Assembly (NCBI GenBank): GCA_025093985.1
Contig: JACAAK010000011.1
Location: 2,170,001 to 2,234,000, forward strand
Direction: 5' to 3'
Source: Calvatia gigantea
Lineage: Eukaryota; Basidiomycota; Agaricomycetes; Agaricales; Lycoperdaceae
DNA length: 64,000 nucleotides
Both the position numbers and the translations under genes were made by a program. Of the stretch, positions 10,528 to 21,929 are shown in pieces; within the stretch, counting starts at the first letter, position 1; the number at the start of each line of letters is the position of its first letter. The notes under the pieces are model-generated. The model did no database searches. It saw nothing but the letters and a program-made list of their open reading frames with translations, and had not been told where the DNA came from.

Positions 10528-10659
10528 AGTTGCGCTCAAGTGAAAGGTGGAAAAGAAACGCGAAGCATAACAAATTTGTACTAGTATTGATACAAGGAAA
10601 CCTGTGAATGTGTTGTACGATTGGTTGAAGTTCCTCCCTCCCACACGGCGAAACTCTTG

Positions 10660-11469
10660 CTACTCTGGAGGCAAACTCCACTCAGACCGAACTACAAACC
10701 CCATTTCCTCCCACATCGCCCTACTCTTCGGATACTTCTCCACATACTCCCTCACATATACCCCCATCCCGTCAATCCATTCCTTTCCAGCCCACTTCCT
10801 CACCGGCCCGACCCTAACAAGATACTCGTTGACACCCAAATCCATCAATTCTCTAATATCACTCTCATCGAATTTGACTTTCTGTTGTTTATTCCTGTTA
10901 GGGTCAACACGATGCTCCGACCACGCGTGGACTTTCAACAACAACAGCACAAGAAACGGTATGAGCGGGATATCAGGGAAATCATCATCGTAACGAAGGG
11001 CCTGTTGCGGGATTTCCTGTGCTGGGATTCCTATAATCCCAGGAACGAGTAAATCGACTTTACACGCTTTGTGTAGCGGTAATGAAGGGTCTGGGAATTG
11101 GGGTGTAAGGACGTAGTATAAAATTTGATGTGTCGCTCGGGGGTCTTTGGAGGGTACGAGGTAGAAGTCGGAAGATGAGTTTTCGGTGATGAGGTATTTG
11201 ATATCTTCGATGTCGGCGTTTGATGCGTTGAGAATTATGACGTCTACGTCCTGCAAGGGTTAGAGTAAGGACTTTTGGAAGTACGTCTGGTGTTACATAG
11301 GGGAGGGGTTAGGACTGACGTTTGGGTTGCGGTTTTCAGCGCCGTAGATTGCGGCTGCTGTGCTGCCCGTTAGGCAACACCTCAAACCATGTTCGGTGAG
11401 GACTTGGATTACCGCTCGTGCGGTCTTTTGGATTTCGGCTGCTTTGGGTCTGTAGGGTTTGTGCCACAT
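10660..11469 (-). CDS. Nucleotidyltransferase-fold protein
   Basis: Two exons, 11469-11320 and 11250-10660, joined in frame over a 69-nt intron (donor GTCAGT, acceptor TTGCAG), give 246 residues. The intron falls exactly inside a nucleotidyltransferase signature: exon 1 ends LTGSTAAAIYGAENRNPN and exon 2 begins DVDVIIL, giving G-S ... D-x-D as in the polymerase-beta-like superfamily. Further blocks are KVDLLVPGI, a hydrophobic helix PLIPFLVLLLLKVHAW and a C-terminal helical part with DESDIRELMDLG. Such single-domain proteins are widespread in agaricomycetes with no established substrate. Convergent with nuclease copy 3, whose stop is 133 bp away. The start at 11469 (MWHKPYRPKAAEI) is chosen because it opens the helix before the G-S motif; an upstream exon is possible. 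Confidence 0.7.
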
Positions 11470-11819
11470 TGGGTGTTAGGAGCTCGACCTTCGACAGGAG
11501 GGGGGAGAAGTGAAAGTAAGGGGGGGATGCCGTTAGGTGCATCTTATCACACACACCGTTGTGCTAAGAATAGTCTTCAGAAGAGTATGTACTAGAATGG
11601 TCGCCTACGGGTGTAGAGAGCCTGTCATGTCATAAAAGTCGTCACGCGAAGCTGCGGTTATTTGGTACATGAATAGGGTTATAGTAACATCTAGGGAGTC
11701 GAAGGGGTGTCATCTTACAATAACACAAAATGAGCACCGAGTTGAGAAAGTAGAGGTACCCGTAAAAAACCCGCATCCTCAACTATTAAAACCCGTCCGA
11801 ATAAACCTGTCGTCGATTT

Positions 11820-13143
11820 CTATGCTGAAGTATCAGCAAGAAACGCGCCCCTCATTTTTCCTGTAGACCTCGTTCCACCTAGTCCGGTACTGGGGAATAT
11901 CGAGTTTCTTTCTGTGTCGGCAACGAAACCAGGAGCACCCATCGTCTGATGATGAGACTTGGTAGAATGTGGCATAACGGGCATTACGCGCACCTGAGCC
12001 TGAGGAAGCTCGTCCTCAAGGTCAAAGAACCCTTGACCCTGCTCGATCGTACTTGGTGAAATGATAGTCGCGATGCTCGCGTTGTGGGATTCGTCATTTT
12101 TATCACGTGGGAAGAAGAAGGATTGGGGCGAAGTGGGCGTCGTGAGAGATGTAAGGTCTGTGTTGGTGTAGTTTGAATTTGAGTTCGAGTTGGAGGAGGT
12201 CATGGATTTGGTGCGTGCGTACGCGGATGACGTATGGGAGGAGGTGGATTTAGACTTTGTTCTCTTCTTCTTTGGAGAGGCGGATGAAGAAGACGAAGAC
12301 TTCTTAGCCCTTGGGGTAGTAGTCATCGGGTGTTGGTGAGGATATGGAGAGCCAGCCTGCGCTGTATCTGTCGCTAATGGAGGCAGACGTGCGGCTGCGA
12401 GAATCCGAACCGTTCGACCCATTGCCCGGTACTCTCCTGCGGGTATAAACAACGCCGTCTAGGTCCGCTTCTTCATCGTCTTCTTCCTGTGTCATAGCAA
12501 CATGGGGAAGCAATGAGGTCGGCGAAGGTGGTTGTTCATGTCTTTGATCCTGTGTGTCCGATCCATATTCTTGGTCCGCGGGCAAGAAGGGCGAGGGTAT
12601 ACCTGGGATAACCATCCCCACTCCCTTGAAAGCCCTCAAACTCTCCTTCGTTAGACACGGCCAGTGCCTGGGCGAGCTTCTTTATCTCCTTCCTCTCTTT
12701 CCTCCTCTGCCTCCGTTCCTCCTTCTGCCTCCGTTCTTCTTCCTCGGCCTCTGCCAGTGCTGCCGCTGTGGGCCCAGATAGGCTGTCGATGGTATCAATA
12801 TCAAGGGGAGCTGCGTCGGAGTCAAACGTAGCAGTCGACTGCCCGGTTAACGCAGATTCCAGAGGTCCAGGGGAGGAATATAACGCGTCGCGGTCATCGT
12901 CGGGCAACTGGATGGGTGGTGGTGTGGGACGTCCGAAGAGGTCATACCCAAAGAGCGTGATACGCCGTTGTGGGGAGGATTTTTTAAGTTTTCTGGACCT
13001 GCGAGTTCGGCCAGGATTTGAGTGGAGGGAAAGTGCCTCTGAATCAACGGCAGAGTCCGAGTCGGGATCGACGAGTAAACCACGGAGCTGGGAAGAGGTT
13101 GGGTTTTTGAGGGAGTCCGTTGGATGGTGCGCGGTGGAGACAT
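11820..13143 (-). CDS. Conserved hypothetical, low-complexity protein; frame changes unresolved
   Basis: Coding-like sequence on the minus strand is spread over three frames. Block one (~13100-12600) contains RRSRKLKKSSPQRRITLFGY-DLFGRPTPPP and a charged coiled coil (EAEEEERRQKEERRQRRKER...), ending EGEFEGFQGSG. Block two (12639-12304) reads GIPSPFLPADQEYGSD...EEDDEEADLDGVVYTRRR. Block three (12452-11820) is Ser-rich (KKSSSSSSASPKKKRTKSKS) and ends STGLGGTRSTGKMRGAFLAD. The order and strand fit one gene, but I find no convincing splice sites at the two changes of frame, so it is either a gene with introns I mis-see or one with frameshifts. No known domain; basic and acidic low-complexity tracts suggest a nuclear or scaffold role, which is only a guess. 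Confidence 0.5.
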
Positions 13144-13308
13144 GGCAGACAGGAGGTGACTGCGAGGTGGAGGCGGTCTGCCACTGAAAATCCAGAGCTC
13201 ATCGTGGTCCCGGTCAGAGAGTCACAAACACATGCTGCAGTGGGTGAACATTCGCACATGATTCTATCAGGCTCATCAGCTAATACATCTTACGTATATA
13301 TCTACAAG

Positions 13309-13390
13309 TCTCTGTTAGTATATCGGTTAGTACACGCGCCTGTCATTCATTTGATCGCGCGAAAGCGGGGTTCGACTCCCCGACAGAGAG
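13309..13390 (+). tRNA. tRNA-Asp (GTC), with a 10-nt intron
   Basis: The cloverleaf can be drawn in full: acceptor TCTCTGT/ACAGAGA with discriminator G; D arm from GTATATCGGTTAGTAC; anticodon stem CGCGC/GCGCG; loop CT-GTC-A then C; T arm CGGGG-TTCGACT-CCCCG. Between loop positions 37 and 38 lie 10 extra bases (13346-13355), the canonical place for a nuclear tRNA intron. The mature length is 72 nt. Internal A and B boxes (TAGTATATCGG and GGTTCGACTCC) are present. Confidence 0.92.
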
Positions 13391-13403
13391 TGTTAAGAGC
13401 GTG

Positions 13404-13410
13404 TTTTTTT
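13404..13410 (+). terminator. RNA polymerase III terminator of tRNA-Asp
   Basis: A run of seven T begins 13 bp after the tRNA 3' end, the usual Pol III stop signal. Confidence 0.8.
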
Positions 13411-14223
13411 CTCCCCCCTGTGGACCAACCTCACCGTGCAGCATTCATCGATAACCCAAATCTCCGGGCAAACTTATTTGAATAGACCTGGATCCTCAAT
13501 GCTCGAATGAGTCACAACAACCAAAAGAACCTTCCTGGAAGTGGTTGTGGCCGAGTCGTCGGATAGCGGAATAGTAGATGACGTTACAAAACCCCCTCGG
13601 CCCGCAAAGACAACAGCCCATCCTATCAGCTCCTACCTGCCCAACGATCGAACCAACAGACACCCACCACACCAAATCCGTGTCCATGGGCCCCCATCCC
13701 ACCTGGCACCCACCCCCACCAACAGCTCTCAAAATCTTCCACCCACGCTCGCTACATCCGGTCCAAGTCAACATGAAGTGGAGGGTTGTTGGAGATGGTG
13801 GTTAAGGGTCAGGAAGTCGTCACTTTAAGCACGGCATTATAGATCGTGCCAGGTCCGTTGCGGGACGTCCGCAGCCTCCCCGAGAATGGAGGTGCTTGGT
13901 AGCAGGAGTATAAATTTCATACTTGAATCCACATAGGACAAGTTTCCAACTCCTATGTTGTTGAGAAGGGGAGTTGTGATGAGGGCCCTTGGGCGAGCGT
14001 TGGATATATTGTTCGATGTTAATTGACGTGCGAAGATACCAAACAGCAGTGAACGCTAATCATACCGTGTCCTCTTTATATTTAAGTGTGGTTAGTTAAC
14101 TATGTATCGAGCTAACTGTCAACTGAGGGTTTTTACACAGGCTACAACCCACCTCGTGTTCTTTGCTTCCACAACACTCACCCAACGACACCTTTAAACA
14201 ACCCCATCCGCACGCTGTAAGTC
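13411..14223. other. Intergenic, no supported gene
   Basis: Both strands are open around 13496-13830 but no motif supports a product. The right part contains an AT-rich promoter-like segment (TTTATATTTAAG near 14073) ahead of the first NACHT gene. Confidence 0.4.
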
Positions 14224-16162
14224 ATGCCCATCCTTCAACAAGCAAGCCACGTCGTATTGAATATGGACGGTGATCTCATCAATAACAAACCAACGTACAT
14301 GACCGTATATCGGGGGGTAGGACTACTCTACTGACATCTGGAAAACCAAATGCTAAATCGCCAGTCTTCAACTTGACTTAGGTTGGGTATTAAGTTCCTC
14401 CTCGACGCCTCGTACCCGGAAGCTACCCACGATTTCTCGTCTCACCCCACAGGTTGCCTCCCTGGGACACGGCACGCAGCACATCGGAGACATTATTGGA
14501 TGGGCTCAAGCTCTCGCCACGGAACGCTACTTTCGTATGATGTGGGTGCAGGGACCTGCGGGTGTCGGAAAATCTGCTGTGGCCAAGAGTTGTGTTGAGA
14601 AAGTGGGCACGAAACTCGCTGCAGCCTTCTTCTTTTCCCGGACCAACAACCGTGACTTCTCAACACGCTTCTTCCCCTCCATTGCTTACCAACTCATGAG
14701 GAAATACCCCTCGTATCGAGACAAGTTGGACAAGAAGCTCTTAGAAGACCGTACCCTTGTTGATAAATCCATCGTTGTACAATTCCGAGAGTTGATCGTC
14801 ATCCTTCTTCGGGAATTGCAGGAAGAGGGGACAAAGTGTAGAAGATGGTTTGGATGAATGTGCTAGAGAAGATGCGCAATGTGCTACCATCGACACAATT
14901 GCCGCCCCCGTGAACGATCGGACCACGCCATTCATGTGGGGCATTTTTCAGCCGCCCCCGGCCGCGTATCGTTGCACAACTTAATGCCCCGCATGTCAGT
15001 GACTTTTGTTGGCAGCTGACACTACCTGTGTCCCACGATGCCAACGGAGATGTCGAGCTGTACCTTGAGGATGGGTTCAGGAGGGTGCGAGAACAATATG
15101 GCACCCCTTCTGCTTCGCTGTGGCCATCGAAGGATAATATTCGAGAACGAGTTCGAAGATCTGTTGGATTGTTCATTTACCCGACGAGCGTCATCCGGTT
15201 TGTCAGCGAAAATGGCCCCTTGGGACCCGAGGAGCAACTCCGACTGGTTCTTCGGCTCCCAAGTAAGGCATCGGGTAACCCATGGTCACATTTTACATCT
15301 TCATCGTGGAACAGATTTCAAAGGACATTCTCTCCAATACACTGAAACTCCTTTCGATCCCACACATGTATTCAGGGTGCCGCTGATTGGGTGCCCGTGG
15401 TTGCTGCCACCATCCTTGGATTCTCGTTAACGACTTATAGTGCGGCATTAAGCAAACTCCATTCAGTAGGTCAAGCTGGAGGGCACTGATACCGGTCTAC
15501 CAAGACATGCTGTATTTTACCACGCCTCATTCACGGACCTTCAGGAGATCCCAAGCGGTCTGGGCGGTTTTGTGTCAATGACGCCAGAGCTTTGTCCGAT
15601 CGCACTTGCCGGGGTGATCGGGCGCCCCTCAACAATGGGTTCGACAACAGTATATACGTGTCATTCGTCTGATTGGATCATGCCAGTCGCTGATAACCAT
15701 CCTGCTAGTCATCCTTCCTTGGGCGGATTCAAGAGCAGATGACAGCACTGACGGAGACCGAATGCATATAGGTGCATTTGATGCATATCGGCAAATCGGC
15801 CGCCAAATTGGGCGAAATTTTGCTTGAACTACTCTCACAATGCGATTGCCTGGAATATGGGGAATGGGTTGTCCATCAACAAGTCAACGGCTCAGAGATT
15901 CCTTAATAATGTGATAAATTTTCATGTTTTCCAATCACCGACATCAAGAAAATGCTCATGACTTGCTTCAGATACCTCCGGGATTGCGGTACAAGATCAT
16001 ACGACCGTATTAGTTGCGATTCTGGTACAAACTATTTGGAAAAACAACCCAGCCAAGCTCCGTTTTGTTTTGGGGAATGGCGGTAGCAAGCACGGACTGA
16101 AACCTGACTCGGATGTAGTTCGGACCTGTGAATACGAAGACCTTCAGACATTCTGCAAGTGA
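14224..16162 (+). pseudogene. NACHT-type STAND NTPase (NLR-like), copy A, broken
   Basis: Exon 1 starts MPILQQASHVVLNMDG, like copy B. The NACHT core follows after an intron: PTGCLPGTR, then MMWVQGPAGVGKSAVAKSCV (Walker A, GPAGVGKS), AAAFFFSRTNNRDFSTRFFP and the helical part to ELQEEG. A 1-nt insertion lies near 14465-14485 and a deletion of ~18 bp near 14845 removes the Walker B strand (VIFID in copy B) so that only the GLDEC remnant stays, out of frame. FFSRPRPRIVAQLN, the SHDANGDVELYLED helix and GLFIYPTSVIRFV are again readable, then decay sets in until an open last exon (DHTTVLVAILVQ...FVLGNGGSKHGLKP...LQTFCK, stop 16160-16162). Family role: fungal NLR-like signal-transducing ATPases in non-self recognition; here the ATPase should be dead. 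Confidence 0.8.
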
Positions 16163-16688
16163 ATAAAGCCATAAGTTCCGTCAATATTTTTTGTACCAGT
16201 TCGGGATGGTATGGAGGGTACGTTACAGTTAGTGAGTGAGCGCGTCAGTATCCATCCAATCTTTTTGGCGGGGATAATAGCGAGGGCTGGCGCATAACAT
16301 TGGTCCAAAGGGAGGGGGAGGAATAGATCAGATTTTTCTACATAATGTTCAATAAAGCTTCACATTACATGCAATAAACCAAAGGGTACGAGATGTTGGA
16401 GATGAAGGGAGCGAGAGTATGAGGGCAGTGCGTCCGAGGTCCGGTACGTCCTGCTTGACCTGGTCCCCCATTGGAGTTACGGAAACGCGTCGACGATGGA
16501 ATCTATACAGTCCTTGGGGTGGAGAACTGGAACAGCATTTAGCGCAGTCCTATTCTGGAGTGTGGCCGGTGTGGGTAGTGTGTAAACTGATGGGACCTTC
16601 AGAGGCTGGCAGGCACACCCTTACCTTACTACCCTAACAACACTCACCCAGCAAGACCTCCAAGGACTGCGGCCGCACCTTGTGAGTC
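16163..16688. other. Intergenic between the two NACHT copies
   Basis: No supported gene. It contains the 3' flank of copy A and the presumed promoter of copy B. The start regions of both copies are similar for at least 80 bp, consistent with tandem duplication. Confidence 0.4.
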
Positions 16689-18672
16689 ATGTCCGTCCTG
16701 GAAAGAGCAAGCAACGTCGTAATGAATGTGAGCGGTGGTCTCAACGACTATAGCTCAACGTACACAATAGCGTCGGACGGGTAAGGTAGTTTCATTGACG
16801 GTCGAGGAACCCAACCGCTAAACCACCAGTCTCCAATACCTAGGTTCAGGCCTAAAGGTCCTCCTTGACGCCTCGTACCCTGAAGCTACCCACTGACTCT
16901 TCTTCTCACCCCACAAGTTGTTTTCCGGGAACGCGCCTGCGATATATTGAAGACATTACCGGATGGGCTCAAACTCTCGCCACGGAACGCCGTTCTCGCA
17001 TGATGTGGATGCAGGGACCTGCTGGGGTCGGAAAATCCTGCTGTGGCTCAGAGTTGTGCTGAGAAAGTAGGCGCGACACTTACTGCGGCATTCTTCTTCT
17101 CCCGCCCGCATAACCGCGACCTCTCAACGCGCCTCTTCCCCTCAATCGCCTACCAACTCACAAGGAAATACCCCTCGTACCGCGAGAAGCTGGACAAAAA
17201 GCTCTTAGAGGATCGTACCCTGGTCGATAAATCCATTGTCGCACAATTCCGAGAGTTGATTGTTATTCCCCTTCAGGAATTGCAAGAAGAGGGACAGAGG
17301 GTGGAAGAGGGCGTGATCTTTATTGATGGCTTGGACAAGTGCGTTGGAGAGGATGCGCAATGCACTATCATCGACATCGTTTCTACCTCCGTGCGCGACC
17401 AGACTACCCCCTTCATCTGGGCATTTTTCAGCCGCCCCGAACCTCGCATCGTTGCACAGTTTAATACTCCACACATCCGCGATATTTGTTGGCGGCTAAA
17501 ACTACCAGTATCCCATGGTGCTGACGGAGACGTCGAACTCTATCTGAAGGACGCTTTTACGAAGATACGGGCACAATACGACATCCCTTCCATCGCGCTG
17601 TGGCCCTCAGAAGATGACATAAAAGAACTTGTCCAGGAGGTCCGCAGGATTGTTCATTTACCCGACAAGTGTTGTCCGGTATGTTGGCGAGGGCGGTCCC
17701 CTGGGACCTGAGGAACAACTCCGGCTGGTTCTCCAGGTCTCAAGCAGGGTGTCTGGCAACCCATGGTCACATTTGGATGCGTTTTATATCCTCATAATGG
17801 AGCAGATTCCGAAAGACATGCTCCCCAATACCTTGGAACTCCTTCTATTCCACAGATACGTTCCAGCAGATTTATTCAGTTCTGTGGTCGCCGCCACTAT
17901 CCTCGACTACTCATTAGCGACTTATAGCGCGGCATTGAGCAGACTTCATTCCGTCGTCAAGTTGAAGCGTACCGAAGAAAAATTACCAAAAGCTATAAGA
18001 TTCTATCATGCCTCGTTCACGGAATTTTTGGATGACCCCGAGAGATCTGGGACGTTTTGTTTCATAAAACCAGAGCTTTGTGCGATGGTGCTTGCGAAGG
18101 TGATCAAACACATTAATAGCGGATTTAGTCATGGTACATTCCTATTTTCTTTAGAAGGTATTGGTGTTTGACACTGTCTTGACAGTCGCCGCCCCTTGGC
18201 AGGATACAAGAGTGGATAGCGAAGCTGGTAGATTTTCCCTCAGAGATGGTGCATTTTGGGCGTTTTGGAGAATTGGAGCGCGAGCCGGGTTGGATGGAGA
18301 CCTGTTGCGACAACTTTCACAATGTGATTACCGGAACATGGGCTACCACTCGGACATTCGCCTGTCAACAATAAAGAGATTCTTTGATAACTGTAAGTGA
18401 TTTCCATGGACCCCACCCATTAACGGAGAGACGTTGCTCATGACTAGCTTCAGATACCCCTTGGATGGCGACACAAAATCATGCGACCGTATTATTTGCG
18501 GTTTTGGCACAGAATATTTCGGACTGGCAACCCTGTTAATCATTCTTTTGTTTTGGGCAATGGAAGCAAGAAACGCGGACTAAAACCTGTCCCCGAACGG
18601 AGTTTACTTCAAATATGTGATTATGAAGACCTTCGGCCATTCGCAAGAGGACCAAGTTCCACAAATCTTTAA
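16689..18672 (+). pseudogene. NACHT-type STAND NTPase (NLR-like), copy B, four frameshifts
   Basis: Starts MSVLERASNVVMNVSGGLND. NACHT core: GTRLRYIEDITGWAQ, QGPAGVGKS (Walker A), VIFIDGLDKC (Walker B, intact), IWAFFSRPEPRIVAQ (sensor region), then the winged-helix-like part (GLFIYPTSVVRYV, LGPEEQLRLVL) and AIRFYHASFTEFLDDPERSG, the conserved basidiomycete post-NACHT motif. Last exon after an intron at 18393-18453. Against copy A there is an extra T making TGA at 16894, an extra C directly after the Walker A Lys-Ser (~17038), a 1-nt change near 17650 and an extra C near 18529. Each breaks the frame while the protein sequence on both sides stays well conserved, so inactivation is recent, or some are sequence errors. 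Confidence 0.8.
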
Positions 18673-18865
18673 GTCCCAGCTTGCCTGCAAGGATAGTATC
18701 ATATAATCACTCGAATGGATGTGCTTTATGACCTGCGATATAAATACATACTTTCTGTTGTAATTAGTCGCGAAAATAGACCAGGATTATCTGAACCCCT
18801 CTGCTGTAGGTGTACCACCCGACCAATTTGAAGTCTGGGTAGATTCGAGTTGTGACTAATATAGT

Positions 18866-19588
18866 GTGCCTGATGAGTCTGTAATAAGATGAAATGGGTG
18901 GTTGGGGGAAACCCCAACTTGTTGCACTGTTTCCATCACAGTACTCAATGGTTTTATTATTCACACCTCCTCAAATATGCCTAGTGATGACCAGATAAGT
19001 GGTCACATATCTAGCTTGCTTTTACCACCTATCTCCAAACTCAGGGATTATCTTCAGAGTCATGAGCTCCTCTTGATGATCACTAACAAAAACTTAGGTT
19101 GTGACAGTTGCCCTGTGAGCCTAGTTCATAGATTCTATGAAACTTCTTCTCAATGAAGGCTCTAATTATAGTAACTTACAGTTGCAATGAGCCTCAATGT
19201 TCTACTGGTCCTGACCACTATAATGACAGCTTCCCTTGGACTGTCAAATGGCTCATTCTGAGAAAAGTTTCACACATGGAGAGAATTGCAAGATTCTGTG
19301 AGAACATGAAATTTATCCACAACTCCCAGACTTCTTTAGGAGTTTTATGTTACCAGAGTCAGAGTACCACCACTTTAAGGGCCCAGAACACTGGATAGAG
19401 TACATGACTAATCTTCCTAGGTTTTATGTAATTCCTAAAATTCATAAAACCCCAGTAAAGGCACAGCTAATTATCCTGTGTCACTCCATTGTACAAGGTC
19501 CAGCTGGGAAGTATGTGTTATGTGTATTACCTTACTTCACAACTGGGCCCAGATTGTCTCCACTCAGGGAGAGGTTTAATACTATAGC
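18866..19588 (+). pseudogene. Penelope-like element copy 1, 5' part
   Basis: Begins at the point matching the head-to-tail junction in copy 2 (…CCTGATGAGTCT). Pieces of the N-terminal region of a PLE reverse transcriptase are readable in changing frames: LLMITNKNLGCDSC (the ITNKN block), then LPRFYVIPKIHKTPVKAQLI, the RT motif (F-Y-x-x-P-K-I-H-K-x-P), and QGPAGKYV. Several stops and frameshifts. Interrupted at 19589 by a gypsy LTR fragment; the finger-palm region resumes at about 21930. No GIY-YIG domain seen. Confidence 0.7.
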
Positions 19589-19679
19589 TGTTACGACCTT
19601 AGTCTGAGTTTACCTCAGGTTGCAACTTGGGCTAAGACTTGAGGGCAAGTAAGGGGAGAGGGACAAAGGTGGTTAAGCA
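19589..19679 (-). repeat. Fragment of chromovirus LTR (family A)
   Basis: 91 bp matching the left ends of the LTRs at 22602, 25124 and 31163 (TGTTACGACCTTAGTCTGAG...). The match stops at a copia LTR that starts at 19680, so the copia element inserted into this LTR. Confidence 0.7.
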
Positions 19680-20092
19680 TGTTGAGATGAGTACACTATG
19701 ATAGCATAGCACTAGTAGTGGAGGGGAGTCATACTCACTGGGATTTGAGAGATGGGTGTTGTAGACAGTAGCTAGTGGTATCTTAGAGGCAGTTTGTAGA
19801 AAGACTTAATTGTCTAAGGAAAGTACGCATACTACATAGGAGTTTATATAGATAAAGTCCCTGGCCTGTGTGCCATTCTACCTATTCAGGTGAGGTCTTA
19901 TCTGCCAGTAGCATATATAGAGCATAATGTGTACTACACATGTATCTAATAGACCATGTAGCCAGCAACCTAGAGTGCAGTCTAGTACTGTGTTCGTAGC
20001 TTGTTATCTCACTTCTAATAGTGAAGTACTCGAGACCCATTTCAGCTATAAATAGACTGAACCAACATAGTGGTATGGATCGAGATTCAACA
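19680..20092 (-). repeat. Copia LTR (3' LTR of a minus-strand element)
   Basis: 413 bp with TG...CA ends on the minus strand (TGTTGAATCTCG...CATCTCAACA). Closely similar to the 410-bp LTRs at 35826 and 44492 of the plus-strand copia element. Confidence 0.85.
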
Positions 20093-20560
20093 CTCCTCCT
20101 TACTTGAGGAAGGGAGATCAACACTTCAATGATTGAGCAGCTTTATCCCAAGCTTCAATGTCAGACCCGAAAATAAGTCCTAACTCAGGATGGAAGAGGT
20201 TTATTTTGGTTACACCAAGATTCTTTGTAAAGATATCAGTGGGATTGTCTTGTGAAGATACATCACCAATAATAATTATACCCTCCTTGACTAATTCTTG
20301 TACATAGTAATAATGAATATCCATGTGCTTTGACTGTTTTTCAACAATAGGATTTTCAGTCCAGAATTTGGACCCATCATTGTCACCATAGAGAATAGGA
20401 GTTGGGTGCTCGATGCTGAGCTCCTCCAGAAGCTGTGACAGCCATTTCACTTGACGTGAAGCATCAGATAGTTCTTTATATTCCGCCTTGGTGGACAAAA
20501 GCAAAACTGTCTTCTGTCACTGTGAAGTCCAGGTAATTGTACCTCAATATTATAGCTCAG
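20093..20560 (-). pseudogene. Copia polyprotein, C-terminal RNase H part
   Basis: The frame 20504-20118 encodes LLSTKAEYKELSDASRQVKW and ends ...DIEAWDKAAQSLKC just before the LTR. It contains NDGSKFWTENP and QSKHMDIHYYYVQELV, the conserved end of Ty1/copia RNase H (K-H-I-D/x-hydrophobic-x-Y/F). An upstream stop sits in TWTS-Q-stop-QKTV. The rest of the same polyprotein lies at 22945-24574, beyond an inserted block. Confidence 0.8.
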
Positions 20561-20567
20561 GAGAATT

Positions 20568-21114
20568 TGTTATGAATATCAATATTTATAATATTATTAA
20601 CATCAAGAATGATGATGTAATCAATGACATCATAATCACCTGATTAAAAATCAATATTACATATTGATTTTACAACAGTTTATACAATGTCTAACAAGAC
20701 TTGTCTAACAAGTCATATTAACAATAGTCTCAATGTCAAGCATTTTAATGTTGAACATACATCATGAAGATATCATTATCCAATAATGATAACTATACTA
20801 CAACTAGTATATGTACTTCAAGTCGACTATACATCTTAGTGTATTCTATACAATAAGATTATAACAAGTCTAGAACAATCTATACTAAAGATAGATATAT
20901 TACATACATAATACTTAGAAGTTGTACCACTTTACTATTACTAATAATAACTTCCCATTGTTTGACTAATGTAAACACTATTGTTCTACTAATTAGGAAG
21001 TATCTCACTCATTGTTCAACTAACATAGACAAGTAACATACCACTATAATATCATACAAGTACATACACCAATGTAGTATATAAACAAGTCAAAACTACC
21101 AGTAGACCCTATCA
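20568..21114. repeat. Solo-like LTR of the family-D gypsy type
   Basis: Starts TGTTATGAATATCAATATTT and runs in parallel with the LTR at 58572-59132 for most of its length (shared ATGATGATGTAATCAATGAC, CTACAACTAGTATATGTACT and TAGTATATAAAC words), with a diverged middle. The right end (…ACCCTATCA, 21114) is approximate. Very AT-rich. No internal retroelement sequence adjoins it. Confidence 0.6.
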
Positions 21115-21929
21115 TTTCTACTTGGTTAGGTGGAGACTCAATCTATAACTCTTATCATCCTCTCTTATAATCTGAACCTAAGATGATTCTTCCCATTAAC
21201 TTCTCTTTACATTATAAGACTTCATAAGAGCTATATATTGAAGGTTAAGAGACAACTGATTATTGACATAAAGTTATCTATAGTTAGATTGTAAGTAACT
21301 ATAAATAACTGACAAGCCTTCAAGAAGGAGTCCCCTTTGATATCACTGTAACTAGTAGATATCAGGCCAGCTTAGGACCAGGCCAGCCTCACTATAACAG
21401 AATTGGCAAGTCTCAATGACCTCTATGTAGACTATGGATTATCCTCCACTCAGGGAGAAGGTACATACTTGTCTGAGAAGTCCAAGTTAAGTGCCTCTGC
21501 AGTCCTCAAGGTTGTTAACTGTATAGCAGATGAGTGAAGATAGGGAAGTTTGTTACTAGAATAACCTGAGTAATACAATGTATACTACTGGGGTTATATA
21601 CTAGCTATGCATAAAGATGACTAATTACATAGTAAAGAGATATGAGTCAGTACAGAGGTTACTATAGGTTAATTGATAATCTATGGAGTTATAGGGACAA
21701 GTGAAATAAATGGATAGAAGTCATGTGTGAGTTACAAGAGAAACATGACTCAGAATATGAGTTATAAGAAGTAAAGGTAGAAATACATGTGATAAATAAA
21801 TAAAGATTGAACTGGGGTATAGACAAAGAAAAAGGTCTAGAAAGAAAGTTAATATGTTAATGAAGGAGTAAGAATAGTCCATGATAAGTCCATGGGTAAG
21901 TTCATAACAGTATGTCTCCAAGCACTTGA
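21115..21929. other. Unassigned AT-rich segment
   Basis: About 0.8 kb between the solo-like LTR and the second half of PLE copy 1. No motif recognised on either strand; many stops. It may be decayed transposon sequence. Confidence 0.4.

Noticed and set aside
13541..13828. Plus-strand ORF of 95 codons as a gene
   Set aside because: Pro/Ser/His-rich without motif, and the minus strand is equally open; likely chance in GC-rich intergenic DNA.
16419..16637. Plus-strand ORF between the NACHT genes
   Set aside because: No motif, poor start context and no counterpart upstream of copy A.
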